DNA of 64,000 bases from Serratia fonticola (GTDB lineage Bacteria; Pseudomonadota; Gammaproteobacteria; Enterobacterales; Enterobacteriaceae). The notes under the pieces were generated by a model. The model did not search any database. It was not told the DNA's origin and worked only from the letters and a program-made list of their open reading frames with translations. The translations under genes were made by a program, and so were the position numbers. This document shows positions 24,579 through 33,116 of the stretch, one piece after another; position 1 is the stretch's first letter, and every line of letters begins with the position of its first letter. The stretch spans positions 2,728,001 to 2,792,000 of the forward strand of contig NZ_VFMK01000001.1 in the NCBI RefSeq assembly GCF_006715025.1. The letters are read 5' to 3'.

Positions 24579-24812
24579 ATGAAAAACAATAATGAAATAG
24601 ATGACTATATTCACCTCAAGGTGAACTATTGGATTTTAACCGGTCTGTCCGGTATTTTTCTGGGGTTATTCATGCTCTCGTGGTTAAAGGTGTGGGGAGG
24701 TGGCTATGTGATCGCTTATGGCAGCCTATTTATCATCTGTGCATTTTACGCCCTTGTCCTCTACATCAAGAAAAGAAATATTGAATTAAAATTCAGAAAT
24801 GTTCAGCAATAG
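24579..24812 (+). CDS. Small two-helix membrane protein
   Basis: The 77-aa product has two hydrophobic segments (YWILTGLSGIFLGLFMLSWL near residues 17-36 and VIAYGSLFIICAFYALVLYI near 44-63) and a basic C-terminus (KKRNIELKFRN), so both ends probably face the cytoplasm. It starts 30 bases after the DeoR-family gene, with GGAGAAAACG before the ATG, and is likely co-transcribed with it. I do not recognise a family. Confidence 0.6.
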   Translation: MKNNNEIDDYIHLKVNYWILTGLSGIFLGLFMLSWLKVWGGGYVIAYGSLFIICAFYALVLYIKKRNIELKFRNVQQ

Positions 24813-24916
24813 CTTCTGACGGGCTCAATGAAAACCCGATAACTTCATCAGATGCCAATCTCACAGACAATAGCAGTCGTATTTTGTGACCGATCGTTCA
24901 TTTGGCCTTTCATGGC

Positions 24917-25063
24917 ATGCCTTGGTCGCTAATATCTTTTGAAGATCAAACTTTCATTGTTAATCAGCGTATTCCGTTCCACTTTGAAACACAAATGCTG
25001 TCCGTGATGTTTCATTCTGAACGCCAGGGGCAGGAGTTGCCGGTAGTAAAATTTCTCGAATAA
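24917..25063 (+). pseudogene. Possible C-terminal remnant of a LysR-type regulator
   Basis: A frame of 48 codons starts MPWSLISFEDQTFIVNQRIP and ends in a segment with MLSVMFHSERQGQ and FLE before TAA 25061. The strand-helix pattern with a late M/W-H-x-R segment is like the end of LysR effector domains. No start, ribosome site or upstream helix-turn-helix remains. It may mark a lost regulator of the gcl operon. Confidence is low, because only a short stretch supports it. Confidence 0.25.
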
Positions 25064-25155
25064 TCGTTGTTAAATTAAACGTTAATTAAAGTAATACCGT
25101 GCGTTGTCAAGGCCTGGTTCAGGTCGGCGGAGAGTATTACGGTCTGGAGACGAAA

Positions 25156-26895
25156 ATGGCAAGAATAAGAGCAATTGAAGCAGCAGTAGAAATTTTAAAG
25201 AAAGAGGGGGTTAGCGTTGCTTTTGGCGTACCAGGGGCGGCTATCAACCCGCTTTATGCCGCATTGAAAAAACAGGGAGGGATTGACCATATTCTGGCGC
25301 GCCATGTTGAAGGGGCATCACACATGGCAGAGGGGTATACGCGTGCCGCACCAGGCAATATTGGCGTATGCATCGGGACATCCGGGCCAGCAGGGACCGA
25401 TATGATCACCGGTTTGTATGCGGCATCGGCCGATTCTATTCCTATCCTGTGCCTGACCGGTCAGGCGCCTGTCGCCAAACTGCATAAAGAAGATTTCCAA
25501 TCCGTTGATATTGAGGCTATTGCCAAGCCAGTGACCAAAATGGCGGTCACCATTCTGGAGGCGGGCCAACTGCCAGGCACGTTCCAGAAAGCCTTTTTCG
25601 AAATGCGTTCTGGCCGCCCTGGCCCGGTATTGATCGATCTCCCCTTTGATGTGCAGATGACCGAGATCGAGTTTGATATCGAACTTTACCAGCCCATGGA
25701 ACCGCACCGCCCGCAAGCCACCCGTGCGCAGGCCGTGCGCGCGTTGGAAATGATGAATGCGGCCGAGAAACCGGTGCTGATTGCCGGCGGTGGCATTATC
25801 AATGCGGAAGCCGCCGATTTGCTGCAGCAGTTGGCAGAAATCACCGGCGTACCCGTTATCCAGACCTTACGGGGTTGGGGGACAATCCCTGACGATCATC
25901 CGTTGATGGCCGGGCGCATGGGATGCCAGGCGAACCATCGCTACGGTAATGCCAACTTCCTTGAGTCCGATTTTGTGTTTGGCATTGGTAACCGTTGGGC
26001 AAACCGTAATACCGGCGCGCTGGAGACCTACACCAAAGGCCGTAAATTTATTCATGTCGATATCGAACCGACGCAGATTGGCCGCGTATTCAGCCCGGAT
26101 CTGGGGATTGTCTCAGACGCTAAAGTGGCACTGAAACTGTTCGTCGACGTCGCCAAAGAGATGAAGGCAGCAGGAAAACTGACAGATCGCAGTGACTGGG
26201 CCGCGTCTTGTCTGGCCCGCAAGCGTTCGATGTTGCGCCGCGATGACTTTGACTGCACCCCGATCAAACCACAGCGCATCTATCACGAGATGAATAAGGC
26301 ATTCGGCAAGAATACCCGTTATATCTCAACCATTGGACTGGCACAGATTGCCGCCAACCAGTTTTTACATGTTTACAAACCACGCCATTGGATTAACGCC
26401 TGTCAGGCGGGTCCCTTGGGCTGGACGCTACCTGCCGCGCTGGGCGTGGTTAAAGCTGACCCTGTGACGCAGGTTGTGGCAATTTCAGGCGACTATGACT
26501 TCCAGTTCCTGGTCGAAGAGCTGGCCGTAGGGGCGCAATTTAACCTGCCTTATATCCACGTGTTGATTAACAACGCTTATCTGGGGCTGATCCGCCAGGC
26601 ACAGCGCGCTTTCGATATCGATTACTGCGTTCAACTGGCCTTTGAAAATATCAATGCGCCAGAGGTGAACGGCTATGGTGTCGATCATCTTAAAGTGGTT
26701 GAAGGCTTAGGGTGTAAGGCGCTGCGGGTCTTTGATCCCGAGAAGATTGGGCCCGCACTGGAAGAAGCCAAGCAGCTGCGAGACCGCTATCAGGTACCGG
26801 TAGTGGTGGAGGTGATCACCGAAAGGGTGACCAACATCGCCATGGGGCCAGATATCGATAAAGTGACTGAATTTGAAGAGATCATCGATCTTTAA
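25156..26895 (+). CDS. gcl: Glyoxylate carboligase (tartronate-semialdehyde synthase)
   Basis: The 579-aa product is a three-domain thiamine-diphosphate enzyme closely like E. coli Gcl: FGVPGAAINPLYAA (with Val where other family members have the catalytic Glu, a mark of Gcl), HVEGASHMAEGYTRA, the FAD-binding middle domain and the C-terminal ThDP motif GDYDFQFLVEELAVGAQFN. It joins two glyoxylate molecules into tartronate semialdehyde with CO2 release. Start chosen at ATG 25156; the frame opens at 25099. It is 14 residues shorter at the C-terminus than E. coli Gcl. It leads the operon gcl-hyi-glxR. Confidence 0.95.
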   Translation: MARIRAIEAAVEILKKEGVSVAFGVPGAAINPLYAALKKQGGIDHILARHVEGASHMAEGYTRAAPGNIGVCIGTSGPAGTDMITGLYAASADSIPILCLTGQAPVAKLHKEDFQSVDIEAIAKPVTKMAVTILEAGQLPGTFQKAFFEMRSGRPGPVLIDLPFDVQMTEIEFDIELYQPMEPHRPQATRAQAVRALEMMNAAEKPVLIAGGGIINAEAADLLQQLAEITGVPVIQTLRGWGTIPDDHPLMAGRMGCQANHRYGNANFLESDFVFGIGNRWANRNTGALETYTKGRKFIHVDIEPTQIGRVFSPDLGIVSDAKVALKLFVDVAKEMKAAGKLTDRSDWAASCLARKRSMLRRDDFDCTPIKPQRIYHEMNKAFGKNTRYISTIGLAQIAANQFLHVYKPRHWINACQAGPLGWTLPAALGVVKADPVTQVVAISGDYDFQFLVEELAVGAQFNLPYIHVLINNAYLGLIRQAQRAFDIDYCVQLAFENINAPEVNGYGVDHLKVVEGLGCKALRVFDPEKIGPALEEAKQLRDRYQVPVVVEVITERVTNIAMGPDIDKVTEFEEIIDL

Positions 26896-26923
26896 ATGCG
26901 GCGTACCTGGAGGAAAAACGTTC

Positions 26924-27700
26924 ATGCCTAAATTTGCTGCAAACCTAACCATGATGTTTACCGAACTTCCGTTTATGGCGCGTTTTGCCGCGGCAAAAAA
27001 AGCGGGTTTTGATGGGGTCGAATATCTGTTTCCTTACGATTTTTCAGCACAGGAGATTGCTCAGGAGTTGGCTAAGCATCAGCTCACTCAGGTGCTGTTT
27101 AATTTGCCAGCAGGTAACTGGGCTGAAGGGGAGCGGGGTATTGCCTGCCTGCCGGATCGTGTGGACGAGTTCCGCAGCGGCATAGAAAACGCCATCGTCT
27201 ATGCCAAGGCGTTGGGATGTCGCAAGGTGAACTGCCTGGCCGGTAAGAAACCTGATGCGCTGGAGGGAGAACAGGCTAAAACCACGCTGATCAACAACCT
27301 GACGTTTGCCGCCAACCGCCTGGCAGAGCACGGTATTGAACTGGTGATTGAAGCGATCAACACCCGCGATATCCCTGGCTTCTTTGTGACCCATAGCCAG
27401 CAGGCGGCTGAATTGATCGAGGAAGTCGGCAGAAGCAATCTGCGTTATCAATATGATATTTACCATATGCAAATCATGGAGGGGGATTTAGCCAGAACCA
27501 TGGAGCGCTATTTGCCGATTATCGGTCATCTGCAACTGGCCGATAACCCCGGCCGCCATGAACCCGGCACTGGGGAGATCAACTATCCGTTCCTGTTCCA
27601 GCACATTGATGCATTGGGCTACGACGGATGGATTGGTTGTGAATATGTTCCTGCCAATGGCACCGAGGCTGGGCTCGGCTGGTTAAATAACGCCTGCTAA
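26924..27700 (+). CDS. hyi: Hydroxypyruvate isomerase
   Basis: The 258-aa product is a xylose-isomerase-like TIM barrel of the Hyi family: N-terminal FAANLTMMFTELPF, middle VIEAINTRDIPGFF with the metal-binding Glu, QYDIYHMQIMEGD with Asp and His ligands, and GCEYVPANGTEAGLGW at the end with the last Glu. It interconverts hydroxypyruvate and tartronate semialdehyde. Start at ATG 26924 with GGAGGAAAA; it follows gcl by 28 bases and precedes glxR by 24, so the three are one operon as in E. coli. Confidence 0.94.
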   Translation: MPKFAANLTMMFTELPFMARFAAAKKAGFDGVEYLFPYDFSAQEIAQELAKHQLTQVLFNLPAGNWAEGERGIACLPDRVDEFRSGIENAIVYAKALGCRKVNCLAGKKPDALEGEQAKTTLINNLTFAANRLAEHGIELVIEAINTRDIPGFFVTHSQQAAELIEEVGRSNLRYQYDIYHMQIMEGDLARTMERYLPIIGHLQLADNPGRHEPGTGEINYPFLFQHIDALGYDGWIGCEYVPANGTEAGLGWLNNAC

Positions 27701-27724
27701 TTATCTATAAAATAAGGAATTACC

Positions 27725-28615
27725 ATGAAAAATATTGGTTTTATCGGTACGGGCATTATGGGAAAACCGATGGCTAAAAATTTGCAGAACGCAGGTTATA
27801 CGCTGCATTTTGCCGAACACTTTGAACCTGCACCGGCTGAGTTGTTGGGGGAGAGGGGCATTGCCTGCCCGACGCCAGCCGCGGTTGCGCAGGCATGTGA
27901 GGTGATTTTCATCATGGTGCCGGACACGCCGCAAGTAGAAGACGTCCTGTTCAATGACGATTATGGGATTGAAAAAGGGTTGTCTGCGGGCAAGATCGTG
28001 GTGGATATGAGCTCTATTTCGCCGATGGCGACCAAGCGATTTGCCCTACGTGTAGAAAAAAGCGCGGCGCATTATATGGATGCGCCTGTCTCTGGCGGCG
28101 AAGTTGGTGCAAAAGCCGGGACGCTTTCCATTATGGTGGGCGGTACGCCTGAGGTTTTTGAGCGCGTCAATCCGCTGTTGCAGTTTCTGGGTAAGAACAT
28201 CACGTTGGTAGGCGGGCACGGCGATGGGCAGACATGCAAAGTGGCGAATCAGATCATTGTGGCCCTGAATATTGAGGCCGTATCTGAAGCCCTGCTGTTT
28301 GCGGCCAAAGCCGGGGCCGATCCTGCACGGGTTCGTCAGGCGCTGATGGGCGGATTTGCTTCGTCGAAAATTCTCGAGGTGCATGGTGAGCGTATGGTCA
28401 AGGGAACCTTTGAACCGGGGTTCCGCATTGCATTACACCAGAAGGATCTAAATCTGGCGTTGGAAGGGGCCCGTGAACTGCAACTGAACCTGCCTAACAC
28501 CGCGATGGCACAGCAGCTTTTCAGCACCTGCGCCGCGTTGGGGGGCAGCCAGTGGGATCACTCGGCGATGATCCGCGCTCTTGAACATATGAGCGATTTC
28601 TGTATCCGTGACTAG
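27725..28615 (+). CDS. glxR: Tartronate semialdehyde reductase
   Basis: The 296-aa product is a beta-hydroxyacid dehydrogenase: Rossmann motif FIGTGIMGKPMAKNL, substrate loop DAPVSGGEVGAKAGTL, catalytic Lys in KVANQIIVALNIEA and the cofactor segment HQKDLNLAL. It reduces tartronate semialdehyde to D-glycerate with NAD(P)H, completing the glyoxylate-to-glycerate route begun by Gcl. E. coli has two such enzymes, GlxR and GarR; the operon position after hyi points to GlxR. The start follows AATAAGGAATTACC. Confidence 0.93.
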   Translation: MKNIGFIGTGIMGKPMAKNLQNAGYTLHFAEHFEPAPAELLGERGIACPTPAAVAQACEVIFIMVPDTPQVEDVLFNDDYGIEKGLSAGKIVVDMSSISPMATKRFALRVEKSAAHYMDAPVSGGEVGAKAGTLSIMVGGTPEVFERVNPLLQFLGKNITLVGGHGDGQTCKVANQIIVALNIEAVSEALLFAAKAGADPARVRQALMGGFASSKILEVHGERMVKGTFEPGFRIALHQKDLNLALEGARELQLNLPNTAMAQQLFSTCAALGGSQWDHSAMIRALEHMSDFCIRD

Positions 28616-28628
28616 GATGAATGGCGGC

Positions 28629-28664
28629 AATCCAGGAGAGCGCCAATGCTCCTGGATTGTTTTC
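28629..28664 (+). terminator. Terminator of the gcl operon
   Basis: AATCCAGGAG (28629-28638) and CTCCTGGATT (28649-28658) are perfect 10-bp inverted repeats followed by GTTTTC. Confidence 0.8.
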
Positions 28665-29186
28665 AACAATCGGGTTAATGGAAGTAGGGCTTTCTATTTT
28701 ATTTTTCACTCGGCAAAGCCCACAGCGCAAATAGCCGGTAAATTAACTTCGTGATGATAAGATATTGAATAATAATTCATAACAAAATAGTCATCAGACA
28801 ATGGATATCGCTAGCCGGACGTTTTCTAATCCGCTTACTGAAGGACATATAGGATTTACTTTAGTAGATAAAATGAACAAGAGAGTAAACTCAGGCTTTC
28901 TTTTCGCCTCACTAAAGCGTAATGGCTAACCGCCTGGAAATGAACTTAACAAAGTAACGCAAACCCATTGATATTAATCATAAAACTGGGATAAAGACGT
29001 CTTCGTGTTGGGCATGGTTGCCGGGAATTCATTATCCAGGGATATGAAGAAAGCATTTTTATGCGGAATATCAATATTTGCGGGTGGCAGTCATGTAGTA
29101 TCGGAATTATCTCCCACAAAAATATAATAATGAAAAGGATTTTAATATAAGCATTTCTTATTCATAAGCCAGGTCCGAGGTGATTA
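28665..29186. other. Long AT-rich intergenic region before the dhaR-like gene
   Basis: About 520 bases with no convincing gene on either strand. AT-rich tracts near 28735-28790 and 29095-29160 suit a promoter for the regulator. I found no sigma-54 -24/-12 element. Confidence 0.45.
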
Positions 29187-31112
29187 ATGGAAGCTCAAAT
29201 CGAACTTAAAAAAAGGTGGGATTTTTTTCAAAAACATCATTGGGTTGCCCCCGAATTTTTGTCTTCTCCGGTACTGAAATCCTGGGAGCGTTGTTGTAAA
29301 CAATCCAGCCCTTATAAGTGGATGAAACCCCACATTGTTTCCGGATATACCCTTAACTCGCTCCTGCACCGTCACCGTACCACGATCCTGGTGGCCGGGA
29401 TCGTGATTGAAGATACCTACGCGTTAGCTGAACCCGGAGAGATGATACTGGCGGTCACCGACGATAACGGGTGCATGCTATCGCTGGTAGGGCATCCGGC
29501 TCTGATCGATGAACTTAATCAGTTGGGATTGAAAAAGGGCTGTTTCTGGAACGAGGGCATTATTGGTACCAATGCCATCAGCCTGTGTCTGGACCAGAAT
29601 GCGCCGGTAGAGCTGCTTACCGCAGAGCATTACAACAAACATTTGCATCCTTACGCTTGCGCCGCTGCGCCGTTCTTTGACCTGAACGGCAAAAAATGTG
29701 GCGCGATCCTGCTGCTTAAACGTGCAGAGTTGCACAGCAAAGAAAGCCTGATGATCGCCAACGCCTGTGCAAGAGAGGTTGAATTGCGGTTACATATCAC
29801 CAGTGAGCAACTCAGTACCAACAATGTCCTTTGCCAACGGAACGCCGTCCTGGAGTGTATGGATGATGGCTTGCTGGCCTGGAATGAAGATATGATCATC
29901 ACCATGATTAATCCCCAGGCGGCCAAGGCGTTTAATCTGCCGGTGAATGACATCATTGGGAAAAACGTACATCACGTGATTCGCTTCTCGCCGGTTATCA
30001 TGGCGGGGATCGAGCAACGGGTGAAACTGGTGCGTAAACAGATTACGGTGGAGGTGTTGGGGGAATTTATTGAAGCGTTAGTCACCCTGCGTCCTTTAAG
30101 CGATAACAGTTTCCTATTACTCTCCCACCCCTTGGATAAAATTCGTGAGCTGGCCCAGCGGCAGATTGGTCGCAGCGCCAATATCACCTTTGAAAACCTC
30201 CCTGCGGTATCCAAGAAGATGCGGCATGTCATCACGGTGGCCAAACGTGCGGTAAAATCCAGAGTGCCGATCCTGCTGTACGGGGAGGAGGGCGTGGGTA
30301 AGCTGGGGCTGGCCATGGCGATACATAACGAGAGCGAGTTCAAAACCGGGCCATTTATCACTCTAAATTGCGGTATGTTGCATCCCGAAAACATGGAAAA
30401 AGAAGTACTGGGCTATGACGAAGACAAAGGGCTGCCGTCCAAGTTCGAGCTTGCCCATGGTGGCACACTGTATCTGGAGAATATCGAATATCTGCCGCCG
30501 ACGTTGCAGAGCGCCTTATTGAAAATGCTTAAAACGGGCTTGGTCATGCGTAGTGATAGCCAGCGTTTGATCCCGGTAAACTTCCAGCTTATTGCCAGTG
30601 CCCAATCCGATCTGGGTCTTTATGTTTCGCAAAATCGTTTTAGTCGGCAACTCTATTATGAGATTTCTATTCATGAGATTGATATCCCACCTTTAAGGAA
30701 CCGTAAAGAGGATGTGCAGCATATTATCCAGACATTAATAAGCGAGCATGGCAAAGCCAATAACACCTATATCTCTATTGACGATAAGGCCATGGAAGCG
30801 CTGATGAACTACAGCTGGAAAGGGAATAATTCCGAATTAAAGAACAAAATAGAAAAAATTTTGCTGCATCGTAAAGGGCACGTTATCTATTTTGATGCGT
30901 TGCCAGACGAAATAAAAAACAATCTGCATAACAGCGCGGGGGGAACGCTGCCACCGTTATTGTCATTGGATGAGGTGGAAAGACAAACTATTGAGCATGC
31001 TTGGGAGTTGTATGGCGGCAAGATGAACGAGATGGCCAAAGCATTAAAAATAGGGCGTACCACCCTGTGGCGGAAAATCAACAAATACGGTTTGCAGGCG
31101 ACAGTTTCTTGA
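29187..31112 (+). CDS. dhaR: DhaR-type AAA+ transcriptional activator
   Basis: The 641-aa product has a GAF-like N-terminal domain, a PAS domain (about residues 210-310), an AAA+ domain and a C-terminal Fis-type helix-turn-helix (MNEMAKALKIGRTTLWRKI). It is like E. coli DhaR throughout, including the altered AAA+ motifs: Walker A GEEGVGKLG, Walker B LYLENIE, and no GAFTGA loop for sigma-54 contact. E. coli DhaR activates a sigma-70 promoter of dhaKLM and is controlled by DhaK and DhaL. Here the dha genes lie 7-11 kb away, while a BCCT transporter is next, so its target could be either. The gene symbol rests on similarity. Confidence 0.8.
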   Translation: MEAQIELKKRWDFFQKHHWVAPEFLSSPVLKSWERCCKQSSPYKWMKPHIVSGYTLNSLLHRHRTTILVAGIVIEDTYALAEPGEMILAVTDDNGCMLSLVGHPALIDELNQLGLKKGCFWNEGIIGTNAISLCLDQNAPVELLTAEHYNKHLHPYACAAAPFFDLNGKKCGAILLLKRAELHSKESLMIANACAREVELRLHITSEQLSTNNVLCQRNAVLECMDDGLLAWNEDMIITMINPQAAKAFNLPVNDIIGKNVHHVIRFSPVIMAGIEQRVKLVRKQITVEVLGEFIEALVTLRPLSDNSFLLLSHPLDKIRELAQRQIGRSANITFENLPAVSKKMRHVITVAKRAVKSRVPILLYGEEGVGKLGLAMAIHNESEFKTGPFITLNCGMLHPENMEKEVLGYDEDKGLPSKFELAHGGTLYLENIEYLPPTLQSALLKMLKTGLVMRSDSQRLIPVNFQLIASAQSDLGLYVSQNRFSRQLYYEISIHEIDIPPLRNRKEDVQHIIQTLISEHGKANNTYISIDDKAMEALMNYSWKGNNSELKNKIEKILLHRKGHVIYFDALPDEIKNNLHNSAGGTLPPLLSLDEVERQTIEHAWELYGGKMNEMAKALKIGRTTLWRKINKYGLQATVS

Positions 31113-31141
31113 TGCGAACACAGTAATATAACGCGAATAAT

Positions 31142-31170
31142 AACGGTATTCTTTTCCTGAGAATACCGTT
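31142..31170 (+). terminator. Hairpin after the dhaR-like gene
   Basis: AACGGTATTC (31142-31151) and GAATACCGTT (31161-31170) form a perfect 10-bp stem with a 9-nt loop. A T-rich run comes only 15-20 bases later. The rest of the gap to 31416 is AT-rich and carries the transporter promoter. Confidence 0.5.
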
Positions 31171-31416
31171 CCAAAATGAATCACTCTTTTTTTATTATGT
31201 TCCATTGTGAAACCTTTTTCTCCCTTTATTACCTTAATTGTCTAGTGTCTCACAGAGTGCTTTTGGTTCTGGCCTGCTTGTATGCCGAGTTGCGTAAGTA
31301 ATCAACTTCTGGCCTCCCAACGAGGTAAAGCACTGCCGAGCCCATTGGCGCTGCCATTAATATAAAAACAATATCCATCGCCGTCACTGGCAAATGGTTT
31401 TATTGAGAGAGGGCTT

Positions 31417-33060
31417 ATGGAAAATAAAATTTTAACTCCAGAGCGCAACGGTGAAATTGATAAGGCGGTATTTTGGCCAGCCACAATTTTAACGCTGCTG
31501 ATGATCGTGGTCTTTATCTCTGAGCCAGAACGCAGCGGGCAGGTATTAGAGAACGTCCATGCCTTCACTACCGGGCAATTAGGGTGGTTTTTCCTATTGT
31601 GCACGTTTGCTGTGATTCTGTTCTGTCTTTTTCTGGCCGGTTCCCGCTATGGCAATCTGGTGTTGGGGGTTCAGGGAGAAAAACCGGCGTTCTCTACCCT
31701 CACCTGGTTGGGGATGATCTTTACTTCAGGCACTGGCGGCAGCGTGCTGTATCTAGGGGCTGTGGAGTGGATCTATATCATCCAGTCACCCCCCTTGGGG
31801 TTGGCTCCCGGCTCTATCGATGCGGCGCGTTGGGCTTCGGCCTACGGCATGTTCCATTGGGGGCCTTCGGCCTGGGCCTGGTATATCGCCAGTGCTGTTC
31901 CTATTGGTTATTTTTTGCATGTTCGCAAACAGTCGGCGTTAAAAATCAGCGAGTTCACCCGCCCCATACTGGGCAAGCGTGTGGATGGGGCCGCTGGGCA
32001 TCTGATCAATTTTCTGTTTATGTTCGGCCTGTTGGGTGGCGTGATGACGTCACTTGCTCTGGGCACACCACTGATTTCAAACGCTATCGTCTATGTGATG
32101 GGATGGGAAAGTAATAACGCCTTTATCGATACCTTTGTAATTTTCCTTTGGACCTTTATCCCGCTGGTTGCCCTGATCTTTGGTTTAAAACGGGGTGTGT
32201 CGGTATTGAGTGATTGGAATGTCAAAGCCGATGTGATCATGCTGGCGTGTATTGCCGTCTGTGGGCCGTTGGCCTTTATTCTTAATCAATCCGTCGATGG
32301 ATTGGGATTAATGCTGCAAAACTTTATCTATATGAGTTTGCAGACCGATGCGATTAGAGAAGGTGGATTCCCACAAAGTTGGACCATTTTTTATTTCTCA
32401 TGGTGGGTGGTTTATTCCCTGCCATTCGGGTTGTTCATTGCCAAAATATCCCAGGGGCGGACCATCCGTGAGTTGGTTTTAGGCGGCCTGGTAGCCGGTT
32501 CGTTAGGATGTATGGTGTTCTACATGGTGCTGTCGAATTTCGGCATTGAAATGCAGATGAAAGGCGGTATTGACCTGATTGCCATTATGGCAGAGAAGGG
32601 ACGCGGTGCCGTTGTCTATACCATGTTGGAGCAATTACCGTTAGGCACGGCATTTATCTTCGCTTTCGGCCTGATTACCCTGATTTCCTATATTACCGGG
32701 CACTGCGCGGTGGGGTATTCACTGGCGGCGACCACTCAGAAAAGATTGGCAGCGGATGAATCTCCGGCGCACTGGAATATCGCGTTCTGGCTGATTCTGG
32801 CCGGGATAGTATCGCTCTCACTCTATTTTATTAATCCGCAGAGTCTTAAGCCGTTGCAGACGGTGTCAATTCTGACCGCATTTCCACTGTGTTTCGTTAT
32901 CTATATCGTCGTGCACAGCTTTATTAAACAGATTAATCAGGATTTCCCTCATGGTTTCCCGGCTTCCTGCGATAACGGCAAAATCTATCTGGATGTGATG
33001 ACGCCGGTTATTGCAGACCAGGAAGGTCAAGTGGGGGCTCAGCCTGAGTCGTCTGTTTAA
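31417..33060 (+). CDS. BCCT-family transporter (betaine/carnitine/choline type)
   Basis: The 547-aa product has about twelve membrane helices and the family signature around GMFHWGPSAWAWYI near residues 145-160. The segment SGTGGSVLYLGAVEW near residues 105-120 corresponds to the unwound helix of BCCT carriers; the family Gly-rich stretch is kept with changes. BCCT proteins carry quaternary amines such as betaine, choline or carnitine by proton or sodium symport or by exchange. It precedes a FAD-dependent oxidoreductase gene by 56 bases, so the two are probably one operon for uptake and oxidation of one compound. The substrate is not known. Confidence 0.85.
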   Translation: MENKILTPERNGEIDKAVFWPATILTLLMIVVFISEPERSGQVLENVHAFTTGQLGWFFLLCTFAVILFCLFLAGSRYGNLVLGVQGEKPAFSTLTWLGMIFTSGTGGSVLYLGAVEWIYIIQSPPLGLAPGSIDAARWASAYGMFHWGPSAWAWYIASAVPIGYFLHVRKQSALKISEFTRPILGKRVDGAAGHLINFLFMFGLLGGVMTSLALGTPLISNAIVYVMGWESNNAFIDTFVIFLWTFIPLVALIFGLKRGVSVLSDWNVKADVIMLACIAVCGPLAFILNQSVDGLGLMLQNFIYMSLQTDAIREGGFPQSWTIFYFSWWVVYSLPFGLFIAKISQGRTIRELVLGGLVAGSLGCMVFYMVLSNFGIEMQMKGGIDLIAIMAEKGRGAVVYTMLEQLPLGTAFIFAFGLITLISYITGHCAVGYSLAATTQKRLAADESPAHWNIAFWLILAGIVSLSLYFINPQSLKPLQTVSILTAFPLCFVIYIVVHSFIKQINQDFPHGFPASCDNGKIYLDVMTPVIADQEGQVGAQPESSV

Positions 33061-33116
33061 ACGCCGAGATTTTGACCTTGCCTTGTGAGGTCCGATTTCC
33101 CTCCAGAGAGAATTAA

